From: Brevinema_A sp051649605
GTDB taxonomy: Bacteria; Spirochaetota; Brevinematia; Brevinematales; Brevinemataceae
Direction: 5' to 3'
Length of the DNA: 64,000 nucleotides
NCBI GenBank assembly: GCA_051649605.1
Contig: JBOFHK010000025.1
Span: 1-64,000, forward strand
Positions 54,517 through 62,539 of the stretch are shown here, piece by piece (positions within the stretch are counted from its first letter, which is position 1; each line of letters begins with the position of its first letter). The notes beneath the pieces were generated by a model. It made no database searches. It was not told where the DNA came from and saw nothing but the letters and a program-made list of their open reading frames with translations. The position numbers and the translations under genes are program-made.

Positions 54517-54879
54517 ATGCTGAAAACTTGTCTTAGTTATTATGGTATTGATAGAAGTACTTCTTTTGCACTACCTTTATACACTTTAGAAAAAATAGCA
54601 TTCCAACAACACCCCAGTGGTTATAAGGCATCGAGCACACCTATTGTCTCTATGTCCTACCAAGATATTCAACAGCTATTACTACTTCAAAAAGTACCTA
54701 ATAGTAATTCACTTATCCTCGAAATTTTCCGATACGCAGCTTTTTTCGGAATTATTACTCATGTCATTATTTCCCCAGAATCTATCGAATGGAAATACAA
54801 TCCCTACCATCAACGCGATTTATTTTTTTTCAAACTCAGGTTAGAATTAAGGCAATATACTAAAATTTCATCATTGTAA
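54517..54879 (+). CDS. Protein of unknown function, 120 residues
   Basis: Strong AAAGGAGCTAAC before the ATG. No signal peptide, no cysteine motif and no long membrane segment. Mixed alpha/beta composition: SYYGIDRSTSFALPLYTLEKIAF, then a Gln/Leu helix (QDIQQLLLLQK), a hydrophobic stretch ILEIFRYAAFFGIITHVII and a basic end (FFFKLRLELRQY). A TTGACA at 54442 may be part of its promoter. It lies between uvrC and the cobalamin riboswitch operon in the same direction but is separated from both by regulatory sequence. I cannot name a family. Confidence 0.65.
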   Translation: MLKTCLSYYGIDRSTSFALPLYTLEKIAFQQHPSGYKASSTPIVSMSYQDIQQLLLLQKVPNSNSLILEIFRYAAFFGIITHVIISPESIEWKYNPYHQRDLFFFKLRLELRQYTKISSL

Positions 54880-55041
54880 TCATCAATAAACCTCTTATTT
54901 TATCTAAGAAAATTAATTTTCCCACTTTATTGACGATTTTTTTAAATACAAATTACCAGATAACATATGAAAAAAGCGTTAATTAATCCTACAAAAAAAA
55001 TATTTTATCCACAAGAACTACTAAAAATAAATAAATATTCA

Positions 55042-55071
55042 TTGACAATTATTGTTCGTTTATGATATAAT
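55042..55071 (+). promoter_or_regulatory. Promoter of the cobalamin-riboswitch operon
   Basis: Perfect TTGACA (55042-55047) and TATAAT (55066-55071), 18-bp spacer. Predicted start near 55078 places the whole aptamer in the transcript, six bases before the P1 stem. Confidence 0.75.
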
Positions 55072-55083
55072 AGATTATATAAA

Positions 55084-55239
55084 CATATAAAAGACTTTTA
55101 AAAGTTAAAAGGGAAATCGGTTGAAGTCCGATGCGTTACCCGACACTGTAATTAGTCTAAGTAGATACAAAATACCATTCATATTACTATGGAGAAGGTG
55201 TATCTATATGCTAAAAGCCAGGAAACCTACTTTTATATG
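55084..55239 (+). promoter_or_regulatory. Cobalamin riboswitch aptamer
   Basis: P1 is closed by CATATAAAAG (55084-55093) pairing perfectly with CTTTTATATG (55230-55239). Inside are the conserved blocks in order: GTTAAAAGGGAA, GGTTGAAGTCCGATGCG, ACCCGACACTGTAA, and the B12 box AAGCCAGGAAACCTAC (from 55215). This is the known adenosyl/methylcobalamin riboswitch consensus. Confidence 0.9.
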
Positions 55240-55335
55240 CTTAATATTATTTTTCCTCGGGTTTAAGGAAAATAGGTTATATCTGACAATCCACTCTATT
55301 TGATTGTATTGTTTTTTCTCCCTATATTTAAAATC

Positions 55336-55361
55336 CGAAAAGCATCGTCTTTTCGTTTTTT
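55336..55361 (+). terminator. Riboswitch-associated intrinsic terminator
   Basis: CGAAAAG (55336-55342) / CTTTTCG (55349-55355), six-base loop, followed by six T. It lies between aptamer and gene, as expected for transcriptional control by cobalamin. Confidence 0.75.
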
Positions 55362-55363
55362 AC

Positions 55364-55393
55364 TTTAAACCCCTATATGCCTAGGAGTTTAAA
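55364..55393 (+). promoter_or_regulatory. Hairpin sequestering the ribosome binding site
   Basis: TTTAAAC-C-CCTA (55364-55375) pairs with TAGG-A-GTTTAAA (55382-55393), 11 bp with one mismatch. The right arm holds AGGAG and the A of the start codon, so translation would be blocked when it forms. Confidence 0.65.
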
Positions 55394-57198
55394 TGTTATT
55401 CTTTCTCTTATTCTTTCTTCCCTTTACAATCTGGTCTCAAGACACGAATGCTATTCCTATTACATCAAATATCTCTCGAACAAATTATACAAGCCAAGAA
55501 TACCGTCCTGGATTAAACTTTCAAAGTACGAGCATCACTCCTAATAGCTCTTCCGCTAATCTCATTAATTCTTCATCGATCAGTATCGAATATCCTGAAG
55601 TTGGGCGGATTGGCGCAATCCGATTAGATGGAGCAGTAACTCCACCCATTATGGCAATCGATGGTTTTTTAATTAAAGACCCTTCTATCCAACAAGGGCA
55701 AATCCTATTAGATCTTTTACCTCACGATTTTAGCAAAAGAGTAGATATTTATAAACAGAATCTTGTCCCTTTCGGGATAAACGCAGGAAGTTTGATTGAT
55801 TTTAGACTCCCTATCAATTTTGAACAGTCTACTTGTATTTCTTTACAAGCAGGAACAACAGGTAATTTATATGCCAAGATCCAAGGAGAGATTCCTTTTA
55901 AAGATGGAACAACATTTTTTGGTGTTTTAGGGGATTTTGGATTTAAAGACTATTATTATAGTATCAATGGAGGGAAGGATTTTGAGATTTATCCAAACTC
56001 TACTTTTAATCGTAGTTCTGCCCTTCTAAAAACAATATGGAAAAATTTAGAATTTTTAATTGCCCACACCTATACAGACGGATTTTCCGAAACAGGATCT
56101 TTTGCTTTAGATACACTCACACGAAATAATCTTATTACAGGGATACGGTATAACGCAGAAAAAATTATTTTTAGTGCTAATTATACCTTCTATAATCAAT
56201 TAGTGCAAAACGAATTCTATACCAACGACTACCTCAATCACCAATTTAATATCCAAACAGGCATTAAAGACCAAATCAACAATTATTATTATCAGGTATT
56301 ACTTGGTTATGAAATAAATAACGTTGAGGATGGAGCGAGGGCTTCTCATAAAAATTATTTAGGGGTTCCACCATATGGAGAGCATTTTTTTAATCTCGTT
56401 ACCGAATTTGGATTTTCTCTTTATCGAGAAGAAGACAATCCCACTCTCAATTTTGATCTCCACTTTGCTTTAAATCAAATTTTATCCCTTACAGGATTAT
56501 ATACTCCTATTCCTATCCTCACCATGGGAATACGCCATCAAAACGGCGTCTACGCTTCCATTTATGTAAGCCGTATCTATGTCCTTCCTGATATCACTAC
56601 AGCCTATGGGTTTGGCACACCAGAGCCATCAACCAATCGTACTATTCTCCCAAAAGATGGAGTACGATCAGGATTAGAACTAGGATTTAATAGACTCTTC
56701 GGACGTTTTTATACAAGTTTTTCCTATTCTTGGTTGGATAAAGGATTCCGTTTAGCAGAAGATAATCTAACCTTAGTAAACTCCGATAATGTTACTGCCT
56801 TATCTGCAGAAATCGGAATGGAATTAAAAACAATCCACCAAGCGAATATCTATAAAATGTATACATCATTTTCTTGGAATTATGAAAAAGACGATAGAAA
56901 GATATTTTCTTCCGTGATTCCTGTTTGGAAATGGATTACGATCCTCTCTGCAGGCGGAATAGACGACAACACATGGCTTACTGCCCTTAGCTACCGATTT
57001 ACGGTGTGTACTCCTAGCGGAATAGGACTAGTTGATAAAAAACCAAGACATTACTTAGATTTAAATCTCCGTTATAAGTTTCTCGTTATCAATATTTTAA
57101 ATTTAGCAAATCAATCTTATAGAGCAATACCAAACAATCCTTATTCCCCCTATAACCCGGGTATTAGAGCGGAATTTGGAATAGAATATAAATTTTAA
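55393..57198 (+). CDS. BtuB-like TonB-dependent cobalamin receptor (divergent)
   Basis: 601 residues, close to BtuB size. Signal peptide (MLFFLLFFLPFTIWS), then a divergent plug domain at ~70-140: GRIGAIRLDGAVTPPIMAID aligns with the IRG...VLVLIDGV segment of TonB receptors and SKRVDIYKQNLVPFGINAG with the VERIEVxRGPxSxLYGxxAxGG segment. The rest is aromatic strand after strand, ending NPGIRAEFGIEYKF, the terminal barrel strand with C-terminal Phe. I see no certain TonB box. The gene is governed by a cobalamin riboswitch with terminator and RBS hairpin, so vitamin B12 or a corrinoid is the likely ligand. It is followed by a tandem-domain lipoprotein 9 bp downstream. Confidence 0.78.
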   Translation: MLFFLLFFLPFTIWSQDTNAIPITSNISRTNYTSQEYRPGLNFQSTSITPNSSSANLINSSSISIEYPEVGRIGAIRLDGAVTPPIMAIDGFLIKDPSIQQGQILLDLLPHDFSKRVDIYKQNLVPFGINAGSLIDFRLPINFEQSTCISLQAGTTGNLYAKIQGEIPFKDGTTFFGVLGDFGFKDYYYSINGGKDFEIYPNSTFNRSSALLKTIWKNLEFLIAHTYTDGFSETGSFALDTLTRNNLITGIRYNAEKIIFSANYTFYNQLVQNEFYTNDYLNHQFNIQTGIKDQINNYYYQVLLGYEINNVEDGARASHKNYLGVPPYGEHFFNLVTEFGFSLYREEDNPTLNFDLHFALNQILSLTGLYTPIPILTMGIRHQNGVYASIYVSRIYVLPDITTAYGFGTPEPSTNRTILPKDGVRSGLELGFNRLFGRFYTSFSYSWLDKGFRLAEDNLTLVNSDNVTALSAEIGMELKTIHQANIYKMYTSFSWNYEKDDRKIFSSVIPVWKWITILSAGGIDDNTWLTALSYRFTVCTPSGIGLVDKKPRHYLDLNLRYKFLVINILNLANQSYRAIPNNPYSPYNPGIRAEFGIEYKF

Positions 57199-57207
57199 GG
57201 AAGATTT

Positions 57208-58200
57208 ATGAAAAACATATTGTCATTACTGTTTATTATTACAGTATCTTGTAGCGTTCAACCAGAAGGTACAATTAGGATTAACCAAGATCCCCAAGTA
57301 CAAGCACAATATAAAGAAGCTTGGCTCGAACTAACAAAAAATATCACCGAAGCTTCCCCTTATTCAGGAATAGCTGACATTTGGGGAGGGGGAGATCTTA
57401 AGTTAGATTTCATTTTTGACGATCAAGGAACTCTCCGTAATAATTTTGATTTTGATCCTGCTACATACTACGATCTCCATCCTCTTGTATCACAATACGA
57501 AAAATTTACAAATAGTAGTTTTTTAGATAAGAATACCGCTATTGTTTTCATGCCTAATTCTGCCAGTCCTGCACTAGAAGGTACTCTCTATATTCTAAGA
57601 ATTTCTAATCAAACATTATACCGCACCAAATCAGCATCGGGGTTCGCTCATATAAATTCTTGGGATGGGATCTCTATTGATACCAATAACTTAGTTGCTA
57701 TTAGTACTTCAAAAACAAATCTAGAAAATGAAAAAGATCCAGAAATCGTTCCTCTTATTAATCAAGATCCCCAAATTCAATCACAATACAAAGAAGCTTG
57801 GCTCAAACTAACAAAAAATATTACCGAAACTTCACCATATTATGGAGAAGCAGACATTTGGGGTGGAGGAGCATTAAAATTACGTTTTCGCTTTGACGAT
57901 AAAGGAAATCTTTGGAATTCTGATTTCAACCCAAATATTAATCAATGGTATATTCTACACAATCTCGTATCACAAGAGAAAAATTTTGAAAACAGCGCTT
58001 TTTTAGATGAGCGTACAGCTATTGTAGTGATACCAAGCTCTGCTAGTTACACTCTAGCAGGTACTCTTTATGTCCTAAGACTTTCCAATCAGACCCTATA
58101 CCGCACAAAATCAGCCTGGGGATTTGATCACGTTAAATCTTGGGACGGAAAATCTGTTGATACCGATAATTTAATGGCTATCGGTACCCCAAAAATATAA
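57208..58200 (+). CDS. Lipoprotein with two tandem copies of an unrecognised domain
   Basis: 330 residues with AAGGAAGATTT before the ATG. Lipoprotein signal ending in TVSC (Cys about residue 15). The mature protein is two copies of a ~145-residue domain (about 24-170 and 187-330). Shared landmarks in both: INQDPQ.Q.QYKEAWL.LTKNIT, ADIWGGG.LKL.F.FDD.G, and a C-terminal run AGTLYVLRLSNQTLYRTKSA.GF....SWDG. No domain I can name. It lies 9 bp after the BtuB-like receptor, inside the cobalamin-riboswitch transcript and before the terminator. A surface corrinoid-binding role, comparable in logic to BtuG/BtuH lipoproteins of Bacteroides but not visibly homologous, is inference. Confidence 0.75.
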   Translation: MKNILSLLFIITVSCSVQPEGTIRINQDPQVQAQYKEAWLELTKNITEASPYSGIADIWGGGDLKLDFIFDDQGTLRNNFDFDPATYYDLHPLVSQYEKFTNSSFLDKNTAIVFMPNSASPALEGTLYILRISNQTLYRTKSASGFAHINSWDGISIDTNNLVAISTSKTNLENEKDPEIVPLINQDPQIQSQYKEAWLKLTKNITETSPYYGEADIWGGGALKLRFRFDDKGNLWNSDFNPNINQWYILHNLVSQEKNFENSAFLDERTAIVVIPSSASYTLAGTLYVLRLSNQTLYRTKSAWGFDHVKSWDGKSVDTDNLMAIGTPKI

Positions 58201-58218
58201 ACATCATATTTCTCAACA

Positions 58219-58262
58219 CAACAACAAAAAAGCTCTTTTTATAAAAGAGCTTTTTTGTTGTT
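58219..58262. terminator. Bidirectional terminator closing the cobalamin operon
   Basis: Long hairpin ACAACAAAAAAGCTCTTTT / AAAAGAGCTTTTTTGTTGT with a short loop; serves the convergent PEGA gene too. Confidence 0.9.
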
Positions 58263-58272
58263 GTCAATGCTA

Positions 58273-60405
58273 TTAAAATTTCCATTTGAATTTGGCGTAC
58301 CATTCATCCTGTCTTACGTCCATTCCTAAATAAATTTCCTTACTATATAAATACCAACCCATAATCCCTGTAGAGATCAATGCCGCAGCAATGGAAGAAT
58401 ATAATGTTGCCTGCGTCGCAATTGCAAACCGATCCCTCTCAACTATATACTGATTTAGCTGGTCTACCTGTACTGGAGTCGTAGGCTCTCCAAATTGATT
58501 CACTAAATTTTGAGTGTCTCGAAAACGGTACTGAGTATAAATACTTGTCCCCAACAAGGCAACAGTAGTAAACCAAGAAATATAAGTTGCCACTAAAAGA
58601 CCTTGTTGAGCTGGGCTACGATATTTTGTTTCGTAATTTTTAAATTGGGCATCAAAATCAATGGATAATTTTTGCTCTGTTAAGGTAAGATGTTTGTATA
58701 CAGAATTACGATTAGAAACAAGATTGGCATTAGGATTAAGCACTTCTACTCTATATTTTGTATGGAGTGTTAAATTACTCACGATCAAAGGAGTTTTCCC
58801 TTTATAGAGAGAATTGACATAAACTTCAGCATCAGGAATCGACGCAGTAACCCGAATCATTCCTGATTGATTGAGAGCTTGCATTCGATAAGAAATGCTA
58901 TTTGTTTGTCCTGCAACAATATCTGTTAAAATTTCTTCTCTGTTAAATCCATCTTTTAGAAACATTACTCTCTGTTCTCCTAAGGGAGCAGTAGGATATA
59001 CAAGGGGCGTCGAACCGACATAGACTCCATTTAAATAGACTAATGCACCTGTAGGTTCACTGGTAACCCTCAAAGCCGTATAAGGTCTATTAACAATAAT
59101 CGCATGAAAATATTTGAGCCACTCCTGCATCGCCGTAGGAATCTCACTCTCTTGAACATTCAAGCGGAGTGAAAGAGGACGTGTCCTTTTTGCTAGTGGA
59201 TTCTCAGGTACATTAGGTCGGGTATCTCGAAAATTTGTAGAATATGTTTCAAAAGAATCTTGTAAACGTGGAGAAATCGGAGGCTTGGTAAAAGGTGTCC
59301 TCAATAATAAATCTTTATAAACTTGACTATCTTTAGGATCTAAAGTTTTTTCCAAAGCTAAAATCTCAGATAAGACAGGGGGAGTTTGTTGGTATTTTTT
59401 TTGCCACCAATCATCTCCAGAACTATAGGTAGGAAAAATCTGCATTCTGACGGTAACCTCAACGGATCCTACTAAGGAATCAGCTCGCCTTGTTTGATAA
59501 CTTCCACCAATATTATAAATATATTCAAAAGGGGTAGAAGGGTACTCGGCTTCTATAGAATCTTGATTGGTTTGATTCTTTCGCCACTGGGTAGGATTAC
59601 TTAGCCTGAGTTTATAATCAGCAAAATCTTTTTGATCTTGCTCCGTAGCCCGCCGAACTTCAATAGGAAGAAAACTCAAATAATTAATCAATTCTGGAAA
59701 TTCTTCGTAGAGAAGTAGGAGCATATTAGTGGGAGTCAATAAATTTTTATTGACGATAATCAAATTGGTTTTGATTTCGTTTGTTGTTGTCATAAGAATT
59801 TCGTTAGAAACAATGTTAGTTTCCGGTACAGCGTTTTTATAAACAATATTGGTTTTAATATCGTAATAATTGGTATTGGTACTTGTGAGAGCATTATATT
59901 GTGTCTCTTGAGTCGGAACAACTAATAAATAATTAGTCAAATAACTAAAATAAGATTCTTCATAACGATCATATTCTTCTTTTTTATCATCTGTCTCATC
60001 AAAAATTGAGTCTTCTTTTTCCTCATTTTCATCTTCTTTTTCTTCCTCTTTGTCAGCAAATTCATCAAAATTAGGATCTTCAGCATTAACGACTTGGAAT
60101 AAATTAGATAATTCACTAGACACATAAAAAGGCATACCATCAAAAGGTATATACGCTAAAGAAGATCGGAGAGATTCAAGCATCGCCTCAATATTATCAG
60201 GGATCGCTTGTTCTAAATAGGCTCGATTTGTATCTCCTTTAGATAAGTTATCAAAAGGATGAATAACAACGGTAAGTTTTTTAGGAAACGTTTCCACAAG
60301 GGCATTTTCTAAGCGACTGCGATATTCTATCTCTGCCTGTTGAGGAATACGATAGCAAGAAGTAAAACTAAAAAAACAGAAAGAAAAAATAATAAATTTA
60401 TTCAT
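58273..60405 (-). CDS. PEGA-domain lipoprotein with acidic and Thr-Asn-rich segments
   Basis: About 710 residues. The signal peptide ends in FTSC (lipobox). ATG 60405 starts the signal peptide directly but its GAGG is only three bases away; ATG 60414 adds three residues and has no clear site, so the start is uncertain. After an N-terminal domain (KLTVVIHPFDNLSKGD) come a very acidic stretch (~120-150), a Thr-Asn-rich segment (~165-225), and near 465-600 two PEGA repeats (LRVTSEPTGALVYLNGVYVGSTPL; MIRVTASIPDAEVYVNSLYKGKTPL). Two membrane segments lie near the C-terminus (~600-625, ~665-690), unusual for a lipoprotein. PEGA domains bind surfaces or glycans in other proteins. Family role unknown. 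Confidence 0.75.
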   Translation of the reverse strand: MNKFIIFSFCFFSFTSCYRIPQQAEIEYRSRLENALVETFPKKLTVVIHPFDNLSKGDTNRAYLEQAIPDNIEAMLESLRSSLAYIPFDGMPFYVSSELSNLFQVVNAEDPNFDEFADKEEEKEDENEEKEDSIFDETDDKKEEYDRYEESYFSYLTNYLLVVPTQETQYNALTSTNTNYYDIKTNIVYKNAVPETNIVSNEILMTTTNEIKTNLIIVNKNLLTPTNMLLLLYEEFPELINYLSFLPIEVRRATEQDQKDFADYKLRLSNPTQWRKNQTNQDSIEAEYPSTPFEYIYNIGGSYQTRRADSLVGSVEVTVRMQIFPTYSSGDDWWQKKYQQTPPVLSEILALEKTLDPKDSQVYKDLLLRTPFTKPPISPRLQDSFETYSTNFRDTRPNVPENPLAKRTRPLSLRLNVQESEIPTAMQEWLKYFHAIIVNRPYTALRVTSEPTGALVYLNGVYVGSTPLVYPTAPLGEQRVMFLKDGFNREEILTDIVAGQTNSISYRMQALNQSGMIRVTASIPDAEVYVNSLYKGKTPLIVSNLTLHTKYRVEVLNPNANLVSNRNSVYKHLTLTEQKLSIDFDAQFKNYETKYRSPAQQGLLVATYISWFTTVALLGTSIYTQYRFRDTQNLVNQFGEPTTPVQVDQLNQYIVERDRFAIATQATLYSSIAAALISTGIMGWYLYSKEIYLGMDVRQDEWYAKFKWKF

Positions 60406-60504
60406 ACTCCTCATTATATAAGAATTTTATCTTTTTATCAAAAATCTAGCTCTAGTATATTTTACAAGTTATATAAAAAATCCATTATCAATAGAAGAAT
60501 TTTA

Positions 60505-60534
60505 TTGACATAATTTCTATGATCGACTTATAAT
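60505..60534 (+). promoter_or_regulatory. Promoter of the 60.6-kb barrel gene
   Basis: Perfect TTGACA (60505-60510) and TATAAT (60529-60534), 18-bp spacer, with a ~108-base leader before the ATG. Confidence 0.65.
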
Positions 60535-60648
60535 ATAAAAAAGGTAGAAGGAATTTATTATTTTAGTAGATAATTTTTACTATTCACTACAAACATTTAG
60601 ATCGCTTAATTAATAAGCAAAAAATTTATTTAAATAGGAGAGCAATCC

Positions 60649-61197
60649 ATGAAAAAACTTTTAGGATTAGCTATTTTTCTTTTTATTGTACAAACAAATT
60701 ATGCCGTTGATCCCTATCACGGACTACAGGTATACGGATTAGTAGGATTTGGTACGGACACCTACTTTCAAATTGGGGGAGGCATAGGGTATACAGCCAC
60801 TTTCGCTCAAGCTGCCAATACAGCAGTCCCTATTGGCCATCAACTTACTACAGATTCCCAGCTTATTTTTACAATGTTCGATGTTGGTTTACAATGGAAT
60901 ACTTTTGTAACATACGGGCTAGAATTAACACTCCCAAAAAATGTATTTCTAACCGTAGATTTTTTAGGTTTCGGTCTTGGGCTAAAAACATTTTTTTCTG
61001 ATACTTCTACAGGACTCACCTTCATTGTTAGTTTGCCAGGCTTACAACTCCATTGGAAACAATTTTATTTCGCTTTAAGAAATAACTATATTGCCAGTAT
61101 CAATACCTCATTAAACGAATATAAATTTTATCTCTCGATTGGTTGGGATCTCACAAAATATCTTCCCACCAAAAATAAAAGAGTCTGTGGTCAATAA
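60649..61197 (+). CDS. Small secreted barrel-like protein
   Basis: 182 residues, AGGAGAGCAATCC before the ATG. Signal peptide (MKKLLGLAIFLFIVQTNYA), then Gly/Phe-rich strands: LQVYGLVGFGTDTYFQIGGG, DVGLQWNTFVTYGLELTLP, VFLTVDFLGFGLGLKTFF, FYLSIGWDLTKYLP. About eight strands would make a small outer-membrane barrel. No lipobox. It has its own strong promoter and is followed by ridA after 27 bp. Family unknown. Confidence 0.75.
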   Translation: MKKLLGLAIFLFIVQTNYAVDPYHGLQVYGLVGFGTDTYFQIGGGIGYTATFAQAANTAVPIGHQLTTDSQLIFTMFDVGLQWNTFVTYGLELTLPKNVFLTVDFLGFGLGLKTFFSDTSTGLTFIVSLPGLQLHWKQFYFALRNNYIASINTSLNEYKFYLSIGWDLTKYLPTKNKRVCGQ

Positions 61198-61224
61198 ATT
61201 TTAATACTTTTTAAAGGAGCTACC

Positions 61225-61599
61225 ATGAAAAAACAAATTTCGAGCCCACACGCTCCAAAGGCAATCGGAGCTTACTCTCAAGCTATTATTGCCAATGGAA
61301 TGCTTTATATCTCTGGGCAAATACCTGTCAATCCTATTACTGGAGAAATCAGTACTGATATTTCTGAACAAACGAAACAAAGTATGGAAAATATCAAAGC
61401 TATTCTCACAGAAGCAGGGACAGATTTTTCCAAAGTCGTTCGTTGCGGTATTTTTATCAAAAATATGGAGGATTTTGCCAAAATCAATGAAGTCTATAGC
61501 TCTTATTTAAAAGAACCTTATCCTGCCCGTGCCACCGTAGAAGTATCTAGACTTCCTAAAGATGTGTTAGTAGAAATTGAAGCAATTGCATTAATCTAA
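61225..61599 (+). CDS. ridA: RidA family enamine/imine deaminase
   Basis: 124 residues. Hydrolyses reactive enamines such as 2-aminoacrylate formed by PLP enzymes. Family features: PKAIGAYSQAIIANGMLYISGQIP, QTKQSMENIKAILTEAG, and the catalytic Arg in YPARATVEVSRLPKDVLVEIEAIA. AAGGAGCTACC precedes the ATG. It may be co-transcribed with the barrel protein gene and ends at a strong terminator. Confidence 0.95.
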   Translation: MKKQISSPHAPKAIGAYSQAIIANGMLYISGQIPVNPITGEISTDISEQTKQSMENIKAILTEAGTDFSKVVRCGIFIKNMEDFAKINEVYSSYLKEPYPARATVEVSRLPKDVLVEIEAIALI

Positions 61600-61633
61600 A
61601 AAAAAAGCACCACTTAATAAGTGGTGCTTTTTT
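61600..61633. terminator. Bidirectional terminator between ridA and the zinc-ribbon gene
   Basis: AAAAAAGCACCACTTA / TAAGTGGTGCTTTTTT palindrome. Confidence 0.9.
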
Positions 61634-61656
61634 ATAATTATTAGTAATAAATTAGA

Positions 61657-62385
61657 CTACATATCTTCTGAGTAATATAAGTAACGAAAACAATTAGGGC
61701 ATTGAAGTAATGCAGAATCTTCAGAATCTTGAAGAGTATCACCCCCATGATAAGAAGTAGGCAGAAGAATATTACAACCAGAACAAGAATCTTCTTCGAT
61801 TTCGGCCATCACCACACCGCTATTTTTAAGTAACAATCGATCAAAATATTGGACAAAATGAGTATCAAATGCCGAAGAAATACTTTCGATTTCGGTTTCG
61901 ATTGCTTCTCGTTCGTCTTTTATTTCGGCTTTGATTGCATTAATATCTTTTTCTAAAACAGATATTTCTGCAGAAAAAGTCGCAATATTTTGCTCAATTA
62001 CTTCTAACGCTTGAGTAATATCACCCATTTTTGATTTATCATAATAAAATTGTGCCTCAATAACAGCTCTATCCTGAGTATAGCGATCCATATCTTTTTC
62101 CCAAGATTTAATCTGACGAGACATTTTGAGATTATCTCTATCTTTTTCCATATTTTCAATTTGGGTAAAAATATAATCCAGCCGTTCTTCTTCCTGAGCA
62201 ATTTTTTGAGCCAAAGCCACTTGCTGTTGCGTAAGATTTATTTTATTTTGTTCGGTAGAATCACAATCTTCTTTTAATTTAGAAAGTTTTTGCTCATTCG
62301 CCTCATAAGTCGCCACTAATATTTTTTTTTCTTGATAAAGCTCTTGCCAGCGAATAATATTCCGAATACGAGATATACGATCCAT
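61657..62385 (-). CDS. C4-type zinc-ribbon protein with coiled coil (CT398 type)
   Basis: 242 residues. Residues ~15-185 form a long antiparallel coiled coil (RWQELYQEKKILVATYEAN...; Glu/Lys/Ile rich), and the C-terminus is a zinc ribbon with DSCSGCNILLP and LLQCPNCFRYLYY (CxxC...CxxC). This is the zf-RING_7/CT398 family found in chlamydiae, spirochaetes and others; it has been linked to flagellar or secretion chaperone-like roles in some species, but its function here is unknown. It stands convergent to ridA. AGGAGTCATA precedes the ATG. Confidence 0.88.
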   Translation of the reverse strand: MDRISRIRNIIRWQELYQEKKILVATYEANEQKLSKLKEDCDSTEQNKINLTQQQVALAQKIAQEEERLDYIFTQIENMEKDRDNLKMSRQIKSWEKDMDRYTQDRAVIEAQFYYDKSKMGDITQALEVIEQNIATFSAEISVLEKDINAIKAEIKDEREAIETEIESISSAFDTHFVQYFDRLLLKNSGVVMAEIEEDSCSGCNILLPTSYHGGDTLQDSEDSALLQCPNCFRYLYYSEDM

Positions 62386-62539
62386 TATGACTCCTCTTTT
62401 ACGATTATTAATTAATATTATACTGAATTATCAAATACTTGTCAAGATCTATTCCAAAGGATTCGCTCTAAAAAATCTATAAGTCCTATTATACGTTCAA
62501 CAAAAAATAAATTTAAATATCAAAATAAGGTACAATATT

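Noticed and set aside
55121..55303. 60-codon open frame inside the riboswitch
   Set aside because: It lies within the conserved aptamer and expression platform, has no ribosome binding site and is not in a coding-like composition.
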